DNA of 42,844 nucleotides from positions 69,298 to 112,141 of the forward strand of contig CACOMW010000002.1 in NCBI GenBank assembly GCA_902628365.1, given 5' to 3'. Below the pieces are notes generated by a model, which saw nothing but the letters and a program-made list of their open reading frames with translations, had not been told where the DNA came from and ran no database searches. This DNA comes from an uncultured Marinoscillum sp. GTDB lineage: Bacteria; Bacteroidota; Bacteroidia; Cytophagales; MED-G16. Below, piece by piece: positions 16,737 to 25,234 of this stretch (position 1 is its first letter; each line of letters opens with the position of its first letter). Made by a program: the position numbers and the translations under genes.

Positions 16737-17177
16737 TTATTTTATTTTAATAGTATTTTTTACTACTTTTTTTTCATCTTTTGGTACGCTTATATTTAAA
16801 ATCCCATCAGTAAATTTTGCATCAATTTTATTTTCATTGATTCCTTCAGGAAGCTGAAAACTTCTTGAAAACTTACCATACTTTGATTCTAATGAATGAT
16901 AGTTTTTACCATTTTTTGCGTTTTCCCATTTTCTTTCTCCAGAAATACTAATGTTTCCATTATTAATTTCAATTGAAAGATCTGATTTTTTTACTCCTGG
17001 TAAATCAAGGCTAAAGTCAAATGATTTATTTGTTTCAGCTATATCTACATTTGGAGTAAATTCATTTCTAAAATTGTTTTTAAAAAACAGTGAATCGTTA
17101 AAAAAATCATCAAATAAATTATCAGACCAAAAGGATGATAAATGGTTATTTGAAGGTCTTAATATTAATCTTGTCAT
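16737..17177 (-). CDS. Small heat-shock protein, Hsp20/alpha-crystallin family
   Basis: This 146-residue cytoplasmic chaperone binds unfolding proteins to prevent aggregation. The N-terminal arm is Phe/Asn-rich (LFDDFFNDSLFF). The alpha-crystallin domain runs from about 42 to 135, with the family pattern VDIAETNKSFDFSLDLPGVK, GERKWENAK, and the C-terminal strand TDGILNISVPK. The chain ends in an IxI tail (NTIKIK), which docks neighbouring dimers in oligomers. The upstream region holds a perfect TATGTCA-TTT-TGACATA palindrome and further TGWCA elements, a plausible site for stress regulation. A terminator lies directly downstream. Confidence 0.95.
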   Translation of the reverse strand: MTRLILRPSNNHLSSFWSDNLFDDFFNDSLFFKNNFRNEFTPNVDIAETNKSFDFSLDLPGVKKSDLSIEINNGNISISGERKWENAKNGKNYHSLESKYGKFSRSFQLPEGINENKIDAKFTDGILNISVPKDEKKVVKNTIKIK

Positions 17178-17251
17178 AATTATTAAATTTAAATTTTACA
17201 TTCGATAATTATATTGAAAAGATTATGCCAATATATAAAAAAATTAATATA

Positions 17252-17268
17252 TATGTCATTTTGACATA
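17252..17268. promoter_or_regulatory. Perfect palindrome upstream of hsp20 (candidate operator)
   Basis: TATGTCA (17252-17258), TTT, TGACATA (17262-17268). It lies 75 bases upstream of the hsp20 ATG. On the minus strand it precedes a weak TA-rich box ending ATTGG near 17237-17228, so it would sit around the -33 region. It is unlike CIRCE or CtsR boxes. Confidence 0.45.
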
Positions 17269-17350
17269 AAAATCAAAAAAATTTAAAAAGATGTGACATA
17301 TTGTCGTATTTTATTATGTCAATACTGGTTGCTAATTTATTTATTTTGTA

Positions 17351-17381
17351 TTGGAGATTTAAATTTGACAGTTTAATATTG
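17351..17381 (+). promoter_or_regulatory. Probable promoter of tRNA-Asn
   Basis: TTG (17351-17353) lies 20 bases before TAATATTG (17374-17381), one mismatch from TAnnTTTG. A start about seven bases later falls just upstream of the tRNA 5' end at 17397. Confidence 0.4.
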
Positions 17382-17396
17382 CAAACTAATCTTTTA

Positions 17397-17470
17397 GCCT
17401 TCTTAGCTCAGTTGGTTAGAGCAGTAGACTGTTAATCTATTGGTCCTAGGTTCGAGTCCTAGAGAAGGCG
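17397..17470 (+). tRNA. tRNA-Asn (anticodon GTT)
   Basis: The 74-base cloverleaf folds fully. The acceptor GCCTTCT pairs with AGAAGGC, and the discriminator is G. The D stem is GCTC/GAGC, the anticodon stem GTAGA/TCTAT (one G-T pair), and the anticodon loop CTGTTAA, so the anticodon is GTT. The T arm is CTAGG-TTCGAGT-CCTAG. CCA is not encoded. A hairpin terminator begins ten bases later. Confidence 0.97.
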
Positions 17471-17480
17471 CTTAAGAATT

Positions 17481-17518
17481 AAACGGTTAAGCTACATTAG
17501 TTTAACCGTTTTTTTTTA
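17481..17518 (+). terminator. Hairpin terminator after tRNA-Asn
   Basis: AAACGGTTAA (17481-17490) pairs with TTAACCGTTT (17502-17511) across an 11-base loop, followed by a T run. It ends the tRNA transcript just before the next gene. Confidence 0.85.
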
Positions 17519-17528
17519 TTTTAGGATT

Positions 17529-18734
17529 ATGAATCGTTTTGATATTGTTATTTGGGGAGCATCTTCATTTACTGGAAAATTAGTTACTGAATATTTTTTC
17601 AAAAATTTTGCATCTAATAAAGTTAAATGGGCTATTGCTGGTAGAAATAAATCAAAACTAGAAAATATTAGATTAGAAGTAGCAGATGAAAAAATACCTA
17701 TTCTTGTTGCTGATAGTTTTGATGAAAAAAGCTTATCATTAATTGTTAAAGAAACCAGGGTAATTTGTTCAACAGTTGGCCCTTATGCACTTTATGGATC
17801 ATTACTTGTTGAACTATGTGTAAAACATAGTACGAATTATTGTGATATAACAGGAGAAGCTCATTGGATAAGAACCTTAATTGATAACTATCATGAAGAT
17901 GCAAAGTCCAAAAAAATAAAAATTGTAAATTCTTGTGGTTTCGACTCTATCCCCTCAGATATGGGAGTTTATTTTATTCAGAATGAAATAAAAAAAGTTT
18001 ATAAGAACTACGCAAAATCTATTAAAATGAGAGTTGCAGGTATAAGAGGAGGAATTAGTGGGGGAACTTATGGTAGTATAAATAATTTATTAAAAGAAGC
18101 CTATACTGATAAGGATGTGTTTAAAGTATTAAATAATCCTTACGGACTTAATCCGATAGGTAAAATGGAAGGTATGGATAAGAAAGATTTACGAAAAATT
18201 ATATTTGATAAGGAATCAAAATCATGGATTTATCCTTTTATTATGGCAGGAATAAATACAAAAATAGTAAGAAGGAGTAATGCTTTATCAAATTTTCAAT
18301 ACGGTAAAGATTTTAGATATGAAGAAGCTATGATTTCTGGTAAAGGTATCTCTGGTTTCTTGAAAGCAATCCTAGCTGTATTTCCACTAGCAATGGTTGG
18401 TTTAAACCCTAATTCTTTCCTAAAAAAGATAGTGAATTCATTTATGCCAAAGCCTGGAGAAGGTCCTGGATTTGAGAAAAGAAAAAACGGTTTCTATAAT
18501 TTAAGATTTTATATAACAACTGATGATAAGAGAAAAGCTTTTGCTAAGGTAATAGGAGATAGTGACCCTGGGTACGGTTCAACATCAAAAATACTTGCTC
18601 AATCAGCTTTGTGTCTTGCCTTTGATGATTTACCAGATAACTATGGTGTTATTACACCTTCTCATTCAATGGGAAATAAATTATTAAAAAGGCTTATAGA
18701 TAATGCTGGGCTTAGTTTTAAATTAACTTTTTAA
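17529..18734 (+). CDS. Saccharopine dehydrogenase-like NAD(P)-binding oxidoreductase
   Basis: This 401-residue protein has an N-terminal Rossmann fold (FDIVIWGASSFTGKLVTEYF, with GASSFTG in place of GxxGxxG), then AIAGRNKSKL for cofactor specificity. Further on come STVGPYALYGSLLVELC, YCDITGEAHW and NSCGFDSIPSDMG, all hallmarks of the SCCPDH / trans-acting enoyl reductase branch. Relatives in mycobacteria reduce lipid intermediates, and animal SCCPDH is tied to lipid droplets, so a lipid-related reduction is more likely than lysine synthesis. The gene ends at 18734 and the next starts at 18735, so they are an operon. Confidence 0.85.
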   Translation: MNRFDIVIWGASSFTGKLVTEYFFKNFASNKVKWAIAGRNKSKLENIRLEVADEKIPILVADSFDEKSLSLIVKETRVICSTVGPYALYGSLLVELCVKHSTNYCDITGEAHWIRTLIDNYHEDAKSKKIKIVNSCGFDSIPSDMGVYFIQNEIKKVYKNYAKSIKMRVAGIRGGISGGTYGSINNLLKEAYTDKDVFKVLNNPYGLNPIGKMEGMDKKDLRKIIFDKESKSWIYPFIMAGINTKIVRRSNALSNFQYGKDFRYEEAMISGKGISGFLKAILAVFPLAMVGLNPNSFLKKIVNSFMPKPGEGPGFEKRKNGFYNLRFYITTDDKRKAFAKVIGDSDPGYGSTSKILAQSALCLAFDDLPDNYGVITPSHSMGNKLLKRLIDNAGLSFKLTF

Positions 18735-19661
18735 ATGATAGTAATTAGTCAAATAATTTTACAATTAATATTTGTCAATATTTTATTTCAAAATTTTGAT
18801 AAATCTAATTATTCTGAGAAAATTCCAAATTCTGACCTATCAATTGAAATGATATTTATTCAAGGAGGTGAATATACAATGGGCAATAAAAACTCAAATG
18901 TGAATACTCAAATTTCATCTTTTTGGATGTCTAAATATGAAATAACATGGGAGATTTACAATTTATTTATGGAGTTTGATCAATCAAATAAATTAGAATA
19001 TATAATTGATGGTGATACAATTAAAGTCGATGGTATAAGTAAACCAACTACACCATATACAGATATGACTTTTGGAATGGGTTATGAAGGATTTCCAGCA
19101 GTAAACATGACTCATTTTGCAGCATCTAGATTTTGTAAATGGTTATCATTAATAACTGGAAATTATTATAGATTACCAACAGAGGCAGAATGGGAATATG
19201 CTTGTAGATCTGGAACAACTAGTGACTATTATTATGGAGATGATATTAATTTGATAGATGAGTATTCTTGGAATAAAAATAATTCAGATAATAGCTATCA
19301 AATGGTAGGTCAAAAAATTCCCAATAAATGGGGACTACACGATATGTTAGGGAATGTCTCTGAATGGGTAGCTGACTCGTATGATGATAATATATTTAAA
19401 TCAAAAAAATTAAAGAAAAATCCTTTTATTTTTAGCGAAAGCAAATACCCCAAAGTCTACAGAGGAGGATCATGGAATGATGAACCATCTTCTTTATTAA
19501 CACACAAAAGGTTTTATTCTGATAATTCATTACAAAAAAGAGATCCTCAAATACCAAAAAGTCAATGGTGGAATACTGATGCGCCTAATATTGGATTTAG
19601 AATAGTTAGAGTAAATAAAGATGATTCTGAATCACGGAGAAATATGTTTTGGAATAATTAA
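18735..19661 (+). CDS. FGE-sulfatase (SUMF1) fold protein, likely not an FGE
   Basis: This 308-residue protein has an N-terminal hydrophobic segment (residues 1-20). The SUMF1/FGE C-type-lectin-like fold is clear: IQGGEYTMG, SSFWMSKYEITWEIY, PAVNMTHFAASRFCKWLS, YRLPTEAEWEYACRSG, GLHDMLGNVSEWVADSYD, RGGSWNDEP and GFRIVR. True formylglycine-generating enzymes have two cysteines after RGGS. Here that stretch has none, and the only cysteines are those in RFCKW and EYACR, so sulfatase activation is unlikely. Such proteins often act as surface or ligand-binding domains. It may work with the oxidoreductase and isomerase-like genes that follow 40 bases later. Confidence 0.85.
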   Translation: MIVISQIILQLIFVNILFQNFDKSNYSEKIPNSDLSIEMIFIQGGEYTMGNKNSNVNTQISSFWMSKYEITWEIYNLFMEFDQSNKLEYIIDGDTIKVDGISKPTTPYTDMTFGMGYEGFPAVNMTHFAASRFCKWLSLITGNYYRLPTEAEWEYACRSGTTSDYYYGDDINLIDEYSWNKNNSDNSYQMVGQKIPNKWGLHDMLGNVSEWVADSYDDNIFKSKKLKKNPFIFSESKYPKVYRGGSWNDEPSSLLTHKRFYSDNSLQKRDPQIPKSQWWNTDAPNIGFRIVRVNKDDSESRRNMFWNN

Positions 19662-19701
19662 TAATTATTTATAAATTAAATCAATACTAAATAACCAAAA
19701 T

Positions 19702-21012
19702 ATGAAAAAAGTATCAAGAAGAAGCTTTGTAAAAAAGACAGCTGCAATAACTAGTGGAGCAATAGCATCTACTATGTCTATAAAATCATTTGCTAATGTA
19801 AATGAAAATAAAAAATTAAAGTTATCCGTTGTTGGATGTGGAGGAAGAGGTTCTGGTGCTGTTGTCCAAGCTTTAACAGCTGATGATAATGTTGAACTTA
19901 TCTCAATGGCAGATACATTTCGAGATAGAATAGATTCAAGCATTAATGGAATTAAAGATCACTTTGGTGATTCAAAAAAAATTAAAATCAAAGAAAAAAA
20001 TTTATTTGTTGGGTTCGATGCTTATAAAAGAGCAATTGATTTATGTGATGTTGTAATTCTTACAACTCCACCTGGTTTTAGACCTCATCATTTTGAGTAT
20101 GCAGTAAATAATGATAAACATATATTTATGGAAAAACCAGTGGCGACAGATGCTACTGGTGTAAGAAAAGTTTTAGAATTAGCTCGAAAAGCAAAAGATA
20201 AAAAATTAAATGTTGTTGTAGGTTTACAAAGACATTATGAAAATAAATATATTAATCTACATAATAAAGTAAAATCTGGAGACATTGGAAAAATAGTGTC
20301 TGGACAAGTATATTGGAATGATGGGGGAGTATGGACAAATAACAGAAAACCTAATCAAACGGAACTTGAATATCAAATGAGAAACTGGTACTATTTTACA
20401 TGGATATGTGGAGATCATATTTTAGAGCAACATATTCATAATATTGATGTTGCAAATTGGTTTATTGGAGAATACCCTTCATATGCACAAGGTATGGGAG
20501 GAAGAGAAGTAAGAAATGGAAAGGAACATGGTCAGATATTCGATCATCATTTTGTAGAATTTCATTACCCGAGTGGTGCTGTTGTATCAAGCCAGTGTAG
20601 ACATCAAAAGGGAACAGAAAGTAGAGTTGATGAAGTTTTTCAAGGATCTAAAGGTTCTGTTGTTTTAGGAAAAGGTGAAATTTTTGATTTAAACAAAGAA
20701 CTTACGTATAAATACCCAAGATCTTGGTCAGATGATCCAAATCCATATCAAGTTGAACATGATAAACTATTTCAATCCATAAGAAATGGTGAAGTAATAT
20801 CAGATACAGAAAATGCAGCTAAAAGTACTCTTTCAGCAATTATGGGTAGAATGGCGACTTATACCGGAAAGAAAATTACCTGGGATCAAATTATGAATTC
20901 TAAAGAAAATTTAGTGCCAGATAATTTGTCTTGGAACTCTGAAGCTCCAACTTTACCTGATTCTAATGGTAATTATAAAATTCCTGTTCCAGGAAAAACT
21001 AAATTTATTTAA
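19702..21012 (+). CDS. Gfo/Idh/MocA oxidoreductase with Tat-type signal
   Basis: This 436-residue protein begins KKVSRRSFVKKTAAITSGAI, a twin-arginine signal, so it should be exported folded with its NAD(P) cofactor. The Rossmann fold starts at LKLSVVGCGGRGSGAVV (about 39-55). The EKP motif (FMEKPVATD) marks the Gfo/Idh/MocA family, and a C-terminal beta-sheet domain follows, with GDHILEQHIHNIDVANW as the active-site helix. The exact sugar substrate is unknown. It is directly followed by an exported TIM-barrel isomerase-like gene, a pairing common in Bacteroidota and Planctomycetota carbohydrate loci. Confidence 0.88.
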   Translation: MKKVSRRSFVKKTAAITSGAIASTMSIKSFANVNENKKLKLSVVGCGGRGSGAVVQALTADDNVELISMADTFRDRIDSSINGIKDHFGDSKKIKIKEKNLFVGFDAYKRAIDLCDVVILTTPPGFRPHHFEYAVNNDKHIFMEKPVATDATGVRKVLELARKAKDKKLNVVVGLQRHYENKYINLHNKVKSGDIGKIVSGQVYWNDGGVWTNNRKPNQTELEYQMRNWYYFTWICGDHILEQHIHNIDVANWFIGEYPSYAQGMGGREVRNGKEHGQIFDHHFVEFHYPSGAVVSSQCRHQKGTESRVDEVFQGSKGSVVLGKGEIFDLNKELTYKYPRSWSDDPNPYQVEHDKLFQSIRNGEVISDTENAAKSTLSAIMGRMATYTGKKITWDQIMNSKENLVPDNLSWNSEAPTLPDSNGNYKIPVPGKTKFI

Positions 21013-21021
21013 TTAGTATAT

Positions 21022-21918
21022 ATGCTTAGAAGGACTTTTATTCATAAATTTTCATTTGCATTATCAATTGGTGCATTATTTCCTTTTAATGTGTTATCAA
21101 AAAATAATTTTAAATTGAATTACGCACCACATTTGGGCATGTTCAAAAATAATGTGGGTGATGATCCAATAGATCAAATTAATTATATGGCTGATCTTGG
21201 TTTTAGAGCTTTTGAGGATAATGGTATGAAATCAAGATCAATAGCTCTTCAAGAAAAAATATCTAAAACTCTAGTAAAAAGAGGAATGAAAATGGGTGTT
21301 TTTGTTGCCCATAAAATATATTGGGATAAGCCCAATCTATCTAGTGGAGATGATGATTATAGAAATGATTTTTTAAATGATATTAGGAATTCTATAGAAG
21401 TAGCTAAAAGAGTAAATGCAAAATGGATGACAGTGGTTCCAGGAAGTTTAGATTTAAGAAAAGATATATCCTACCAAACCTCAAATGTAATTGAAACTTT
21501 AAAAAGAGCATCTGATATTTTAGAACCTCATAATCTGGTGATGGTATTAGAACCTTTAAACTTTAGAGATCATCCGGGATTATTTCTAACAGAGAGTCCT
21601 CAAGCTTTTCAAATTTGTAAAGCTGTAGATTCTCCATCATGTAAAATTTTATTTGATATTTATCATCAGCAAATTCAAGAGGGTAATTTAATTCCTAATA
21701 TAGATGATTCGTGGGATGAAATTGCATATTTTCAAATTGGAGATAATCCTGGTAGAAAGGAGCCATTAACAGGTGAAATAAATTATAAAAATGTATTTAA
21801 GTTTATATATGAAAAAGGTTATGATGGTATCCTTGGCATGGAACATGGTAATTCTATGCAAGGTATTGAAGGTGAAAAAGCATTAGTTGATGCTTATTTG
21901 AAAGTAGACTCTTTTTAA
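21022..21918 (+). CDS. Secreted hydroxypyruvate isomerase-like TIM-barrel protein
   Basis: This 298-residue protein has an N-terminal MLRRTFIHKFSFALSIGALF signal containing RR, possibly Tat. The TIM barrel is of the AP-endonuclease-2 / xylose-isomerase-like type: YMADLGFRAFEDNG, WMTVVPG, LEPLNFRDHPGLFL (metal-ligand glutamate), CKILFDIYHQQIQEGNL (Asp and His) and YDGILGMEHGNS (last Glu). This spacing matches hydroxypyruvate isomerase (Hyi) relatives. It starts nine bases after the oxidoreductase gene and probably isomerises or epimerises the same sugar. It overlaps the convergent M24 gene by four bases. Confidence 0.85.
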   Translation: MLRRTFIHKFSFALSIGALFPFNVLSKNNFKLNYAPHLGMFKNNVGDDPIDQINYMADLGFRAFEDNGMKSRSIALQEKISKTLVKRGMKMGVFVAHKIYWDKPNLSSGDDDYRNDFLNDIRNSIEVAKRVNAKWMTVVPGSLDLRKDISYQTSNVIETLKRASDILEPHNLVMVLEPLNFRDHPGLFLTESPQAFQICKAVDSPSCKILFDIYHQQIQEGNLIPNIDDSWDEIAYFQIGDNPGRKEPLTGEINYKNVFKFIYEKGYDGILGMEHGNSMQGIEGEKALVDAYLKVDSF

Positions 21919-23246
21919 TTTCCTAAATGGTTTCTTTTACCTCCAACTAAAATTAATTCAGTCTGTCTTCCGTTTACATATCTAAAACCTGACTTTTCAA
22001 ATACACCTGCTTCCTCTAGCATTATTCTAATATCTTTGTTCCATTCCTTAATAAATACCTTAGTATTTAATTCAATTGCGTAAACTGTATTGTAGTTCAT
22101 AGGAAAATCACCAGTAAAAGGAACTCCACCTTGAGAATCCCACATACCTAAAGTAGTTCCTGCGGAATGCCCAAAGGTTCCTAAAGGGTGGGTATAAATT
22201 TGAGGTCTTAATCCCTCCTTTTTTCCTTGTTCTAAGGCTTCTTTTAGTATTTGATTACCAGTTTTTTTGTATTCAAATAGATTAGTGAAAATATCTTGAA
22301 CTCTATTTCCTTCATCTAATGCTTTAACAAGATAGTCTGGCGCTTTGGTCTCATGTGGTTTTAACACATAAGCTAATTCTTGGCAATCCGTATTTAATGT
22401 TAAGTAAGTTATTCCGAAGTCACAATGAATTAAATCTCCTGGTAAAATAATATCAAATTTTGATTCACCATCAAAAGCATAAAGATCACTTATCTCATTT
22501 CTTTGAACATCAATTGTTGGATGAAACCAAGTTTTAAGACCAAGTTTTTTGACCTTTTCTCTCATCCACCAGACAACATCATTGGTTGAAGTAACTCCGG
22601 GTGTTATTACATTTGTTGAAAAAGCTTCATTTATAATACCATGTGTTATTTCTACTAACTGATCATAAATAATCATTTCTTTTTCTGTTCTTGTTTCGAT
22701 CCATCTTATGGCAAGTTCCTCAGCCGAAACAACTTTTTTAGATAATTTACTTGGAAGATTATCAATAAATAACTCATAATCTGTTTTAACAATACCATCA
22801 GCTAATGCAAAATGATCCGAAAAATTTAACCCTATTTTATCTGGATTTTTTTCCTCAATAAATTTAACTAAAGCCTTTATTTGATTTGGCTCTTCTTCTT
22901 TATTCCAAATAGACGGAATATTTTTTCCAAATGAGTATCTAGCTATTGCAACTTTTTCTAAATTTTTTGTTTTTTTATCGTAGTGGAAAGCTAAAATAGT
23001 TCTTCTTCTGGCATTAAGCCATGTTGGTGGTAGAAGTGTTTTTATAACTGGATCCTCATTATATTCCCTAGTTATAATTACCCACATATCAATATCTGTC
23101 TCCTCCATAAGTTTTGGTAAAAGGTTATCAAATCTATCTTTTTGAATTTCCTCTATAACTTTTGCTCGATCTTTTAAGTTAAGAATATCCTGAGAATGAA
23201 TTTCAAAACTAATTAATATTAATATAATTAAATTAAGTAACTTCAT
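21915..23246 (-). CDS. M24 family metallopeptidase (Xaa-Pro aminopeptidase-like), secreted
   Basis: This 443-residue protein has a signal peptide (about 1-18, ending FEIHS). An N-terminal creatinase-like domain (about 20-195) is followed by the pita-bread catalytic domain. Metal ligands can be followed: Asp in LIHCDFGITYLTLNTD (both ends), His in GTFGHSAGTTLG, Glu in VYAIELNTKVF, and a last Glu in RQTELILVGG. It resembles proline dipeptidases and Xaa-Pro aminopeptidases of marine bacteria, here placed in the periplasm to use proline-containing peptides. It reads toward the isomerase gene (overlap four bases) and away from the symporter pair. Confidence 0.88.
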   Translation of the reverse strand: MKLLNLIILILISFEIHSQDILNLKDRAKVIEEIQKDRFDNLLPKLMEETDIDMWVIITREYNEDPVIKTLLPPTWLNARRRTILAFHYDKKTKNLEKVAIARYSFGKNIPSIWNKEEEPNQIKALVKFIEEKNPDKIGLNFSDHFALADGIVKTDYELFIDNLPSKLSKKVVSAEELAIRWIETRTEKEMIIYDQLVEITHGIINEAFSTNVITPGVTSTNDVVWWMREKVKKLGLKTWFHPTIDVQRNEISDLYAFDGESKFDIILPGDLIHCDFGITYLTLNTDCQELAYVLKPHETKAPDYLVKALDEGNRVQDIFTNLFEYKKTGNQILKEALEQGKKEGLRPQIYTHPLGTFGHSAGTTLGMWDSQGGVPFTGDFPMNYNTVYAIELNTKVFIKEWNKDIRIMLEEAGVFEKSGFRYVNGRQTELILVGGKRNHLGN

Positions 23247-23296
23247 ATTGTCTAATTTATTTAACAGAAAGCTTAAATTTATTAAATTTTATCATA

Positions 23297-23557
23297 TTGA
23301 AAAATCAAAATAATAATTACTGGAAAGAAAACCTTAAATATGTTATTATATTATTATTTATATGGTTTTTTGTTTCTTTTGGTATTTCAATTTTATTTAA
23401 AGAAAAATTAGATTCAATTACATTTGGTGGTTTCAAATTAGGATTTTGGTTTGCTCAACAAGGTTCAATGTATGTATTTGTTATTTTAATTTTTATCTAT
23501 GTTTTTCTCATAAATAAACTAGATAAAAAATATGGTTTAGATAAAAAAAATAAATGA
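23297..23557 (+). CDS. DUF4212 sodium/substrate symporter small subunit
   Basis: This 86-residue protein has two membrane helices. It matches DUF4212: an N-terminal YWKENLKYVIILLFIWFFVSF, then LDSITFGGFKLGFWFAQQGS, a second helix YVFVILIFIYVFLI, and a basic NKLDKKYGLDKK tail. The only start in place is TTG at 23297; no in-frame ATG precedes the conserved YW motif. DUF4212 proteins are always found just upstream of a VC_2705-type sodium symporter, as here (three-base gap), and are thought to be a subunit of that transporter. Confidence 0.88.
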   Translation: MKNQNNNYWKENLKYVIILLFIWFFVSFGISILFKEKLDSITFGGFKLGFWFAQQGSMYVFVILIFIYVFLINKLDKKYGLDKKNK

Positions 23558-23560
23558 TAA

Positions 23561-25231
23561 ATGGATGTACAAACTTGGACATATATTATAGTTGGAATTA
23601 CTTTTCTAATATATATTTCTATTGCAATTTGGTCAAGAACCTCATCAACTAGTGAATTTTATGTTGCTGGTAAAGGGGTTTCTCCACTTGCTAATGGTAT
23701 GGCTACTGCTGCTGATTGGATGTCTGCTGCATCATTTATTTCTATGGCAGGTATAATTGCTTTTGCTGGGTATGATGGTTCAGTTTACCTTATGGGATGG
23801 ACCGGCGGATATGTATTATTAGCTTTATTGGTTGCGCCATATCTAAGAAATTTTGGAAAATTTACTGTACCTGATTTTATTGGTGAAAGATATTATTCAA
23901 CTTATGCAAGGTTAGTTGCTGTATTTTGTGCTCTTATTGTTTCTTTTACATATGTAGCAGGTCAAATGCAAGGTGTTGGAATTGTTTTTTCTAGATTTTT
24001 AGAGGTTTCTTTTGAGGTTGGTGTAGTTGTAGGAATGGTTATTGTATTATTTTATGCAATTTTAGGTGGTATGAAAGGTATTACCTATACTCAAGTTGCC
24101 CAATATTGCATTTTAATCTTTGCTTTTATGTTGCCCGCTTTTTTTATATCCTTTCAAATGACTGGAAATATTATTCCTCAAATCGGTATGGGTTCTACTC
24201 TTAATGATGGTTCAGGAGTTTATCTTCTTGAAAAATTAGATACATTATCTAGGGAATTAGGTTTTAATGAATATACAACTGGATCAAAATCAATGATTGA
24301 TGTCTTTTGTATTACATTGGCATTAATGGTAGGAACAGCGGGATTACCTCATGTGATAGTAAGGTTTTTTACTGTTCGAAAGGTTAGTGATGCTAGAAAA
24401 TCTGTAGGCTTAGCTTTATTATTTATTACTATTTTGTATACTACCGCACCTGCTGTATCCGTTTTTTCAAAACTTAACTTAATTGAAACAGTAAGTAATA
24501 AAGAATATTCAAAAATGCCTGAATGGTTTAAGAATTGGGAAAATACTGGACTTATTAAATTTGAAGACAAGAATAGTGATGGAATTATAAACTATATAAA
24601 TTCAGATAGAAATGAATTAATAATTAATAATGATATAATGGTATTGGCAAATCCAGAGATTGCGAATCTCCCATCATGGGTTATTGCATTAGTTGCAGCT
24701 GGAGGTCTTGCAGCTGCTCTTTCTACTGCAGCTGGTTTATTATTAGTTATATCTACTGCAATTTCAAATGATTTGGTTAAAAAAATATTATTACCAAAAA
24801 TTAGCCAAAAAAATGAATTAATAATTGCAAGATTTTCAGCATTTTTAGCTGTTCTTATAGCTGGTTATTTTGCTTATAACCCTCCAGACTTTGTTGCGGC
24901 AGTTGTAGCATTAGCATTTGGTCTTGCAGCTGCTTCATTTTTTCCTGCAATAATTTTAGGAATCTTTTCAAAAAGAATTAATAAGGAAGGAGCAATTAGT
25001 GGAATGATTGTTGGAATTACACTTATGTTATTTTATATGATAAAATTTAAGTTAGGTTGGTTTGGAGATATTCCTCCAAAATCTGAATGGTGGTTTGGAA
25101 TTTCTCCTGAAGGTTTTGGATCAATTGCTATGTTATGTAATTTCTGTGTTTCAATAATAGTTTCAACATTATCTTCTCCACCTCCAAATCATATAGAAGA
25201 ATTGGTTAATAAAATAAGAGTTCCAGAATAA
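23561..25231 (+). CDS. Sodium:solute symporter, VC_2705/ActP-like
   Basis: This 556-residue inner-membrane transporter of the SSS family has about 13 helices. The sodium-site helix reads ATAADWMSAASFISMAG, and GITYTQVAQY and AALSTAAGLLLVIS are close to acetate permease ActP. A hydrophilic insert of about 60 residues after helix 7 contains DKNSDGIINY, which has the D-x-N-x-D-G pattern of a calcium-binding loop; I recall this insert as a feature of the VC_2705 subfamily. With the DUF4212 protein it probably imports a short-chain carboxylate or related solute using the sodium gradient. It ends three bases from the convergent fusion gene. Confidence 0.9.
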   Translation: MDVQTWTYIIVGITFLIYISIAIWSRTSSTSEFYVAGKGVSPLANGMATAADWMSAASFISMAGIIAFAGYDGSVYLMGWTGGYVLLALLVAPYLRNFGKFTVPDFIGERYYSTYARLVAVFCALIVSFTYVAGQMQGVGIVFSRFLEVSFEVGVVVGMVIVLFYAILGGMKGITYTQVAQYCILIFAFMLPAFFISFQMTGNIIPQIGMGSTLNDGSGVYLLEKLDTLSRELGFNEYTTGSKSMIDVFCITLALMVGTAGLPHVIVRFFTVRKVSDARKSVGLALLFITILYTTAPAVSVFSKLNLIETVSNKEYSKMPEWFKNWENTGLIKFEDKNSDGIINYINSDRNELIINNDIMVLANPEIANLPSWVIALVAAGGLAAALSTAAGLLLVISTAISNDLVKKILLPKISQKNELIIARFSAFLAVLIAGYFAYNPPDFVAAVVALAFGLAAASFFPAIILGIFSKRINKEGAISGMIVGITLMLFYMIKFKLGWFGDIPPKSEWWFGISPEGFGSIAMLCNFCVSIIVSTLSSPPPNHIEELVNKIRVPE

Positions 25232-25234
25232 AAC

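Noticed and set aside
17397-17520. tRNA-Asn as an integration site
   Set aside because: No copy of the tRNA 3' end, no integrase and no mobile genes nearby; the repeat after it is a normal terminator.
19665-19943. A 92-residue minus-strand frame over the oxidoreductase start
   Set aside because: It lies opposite the Tat signal and Rossmann motif of a clear gene.
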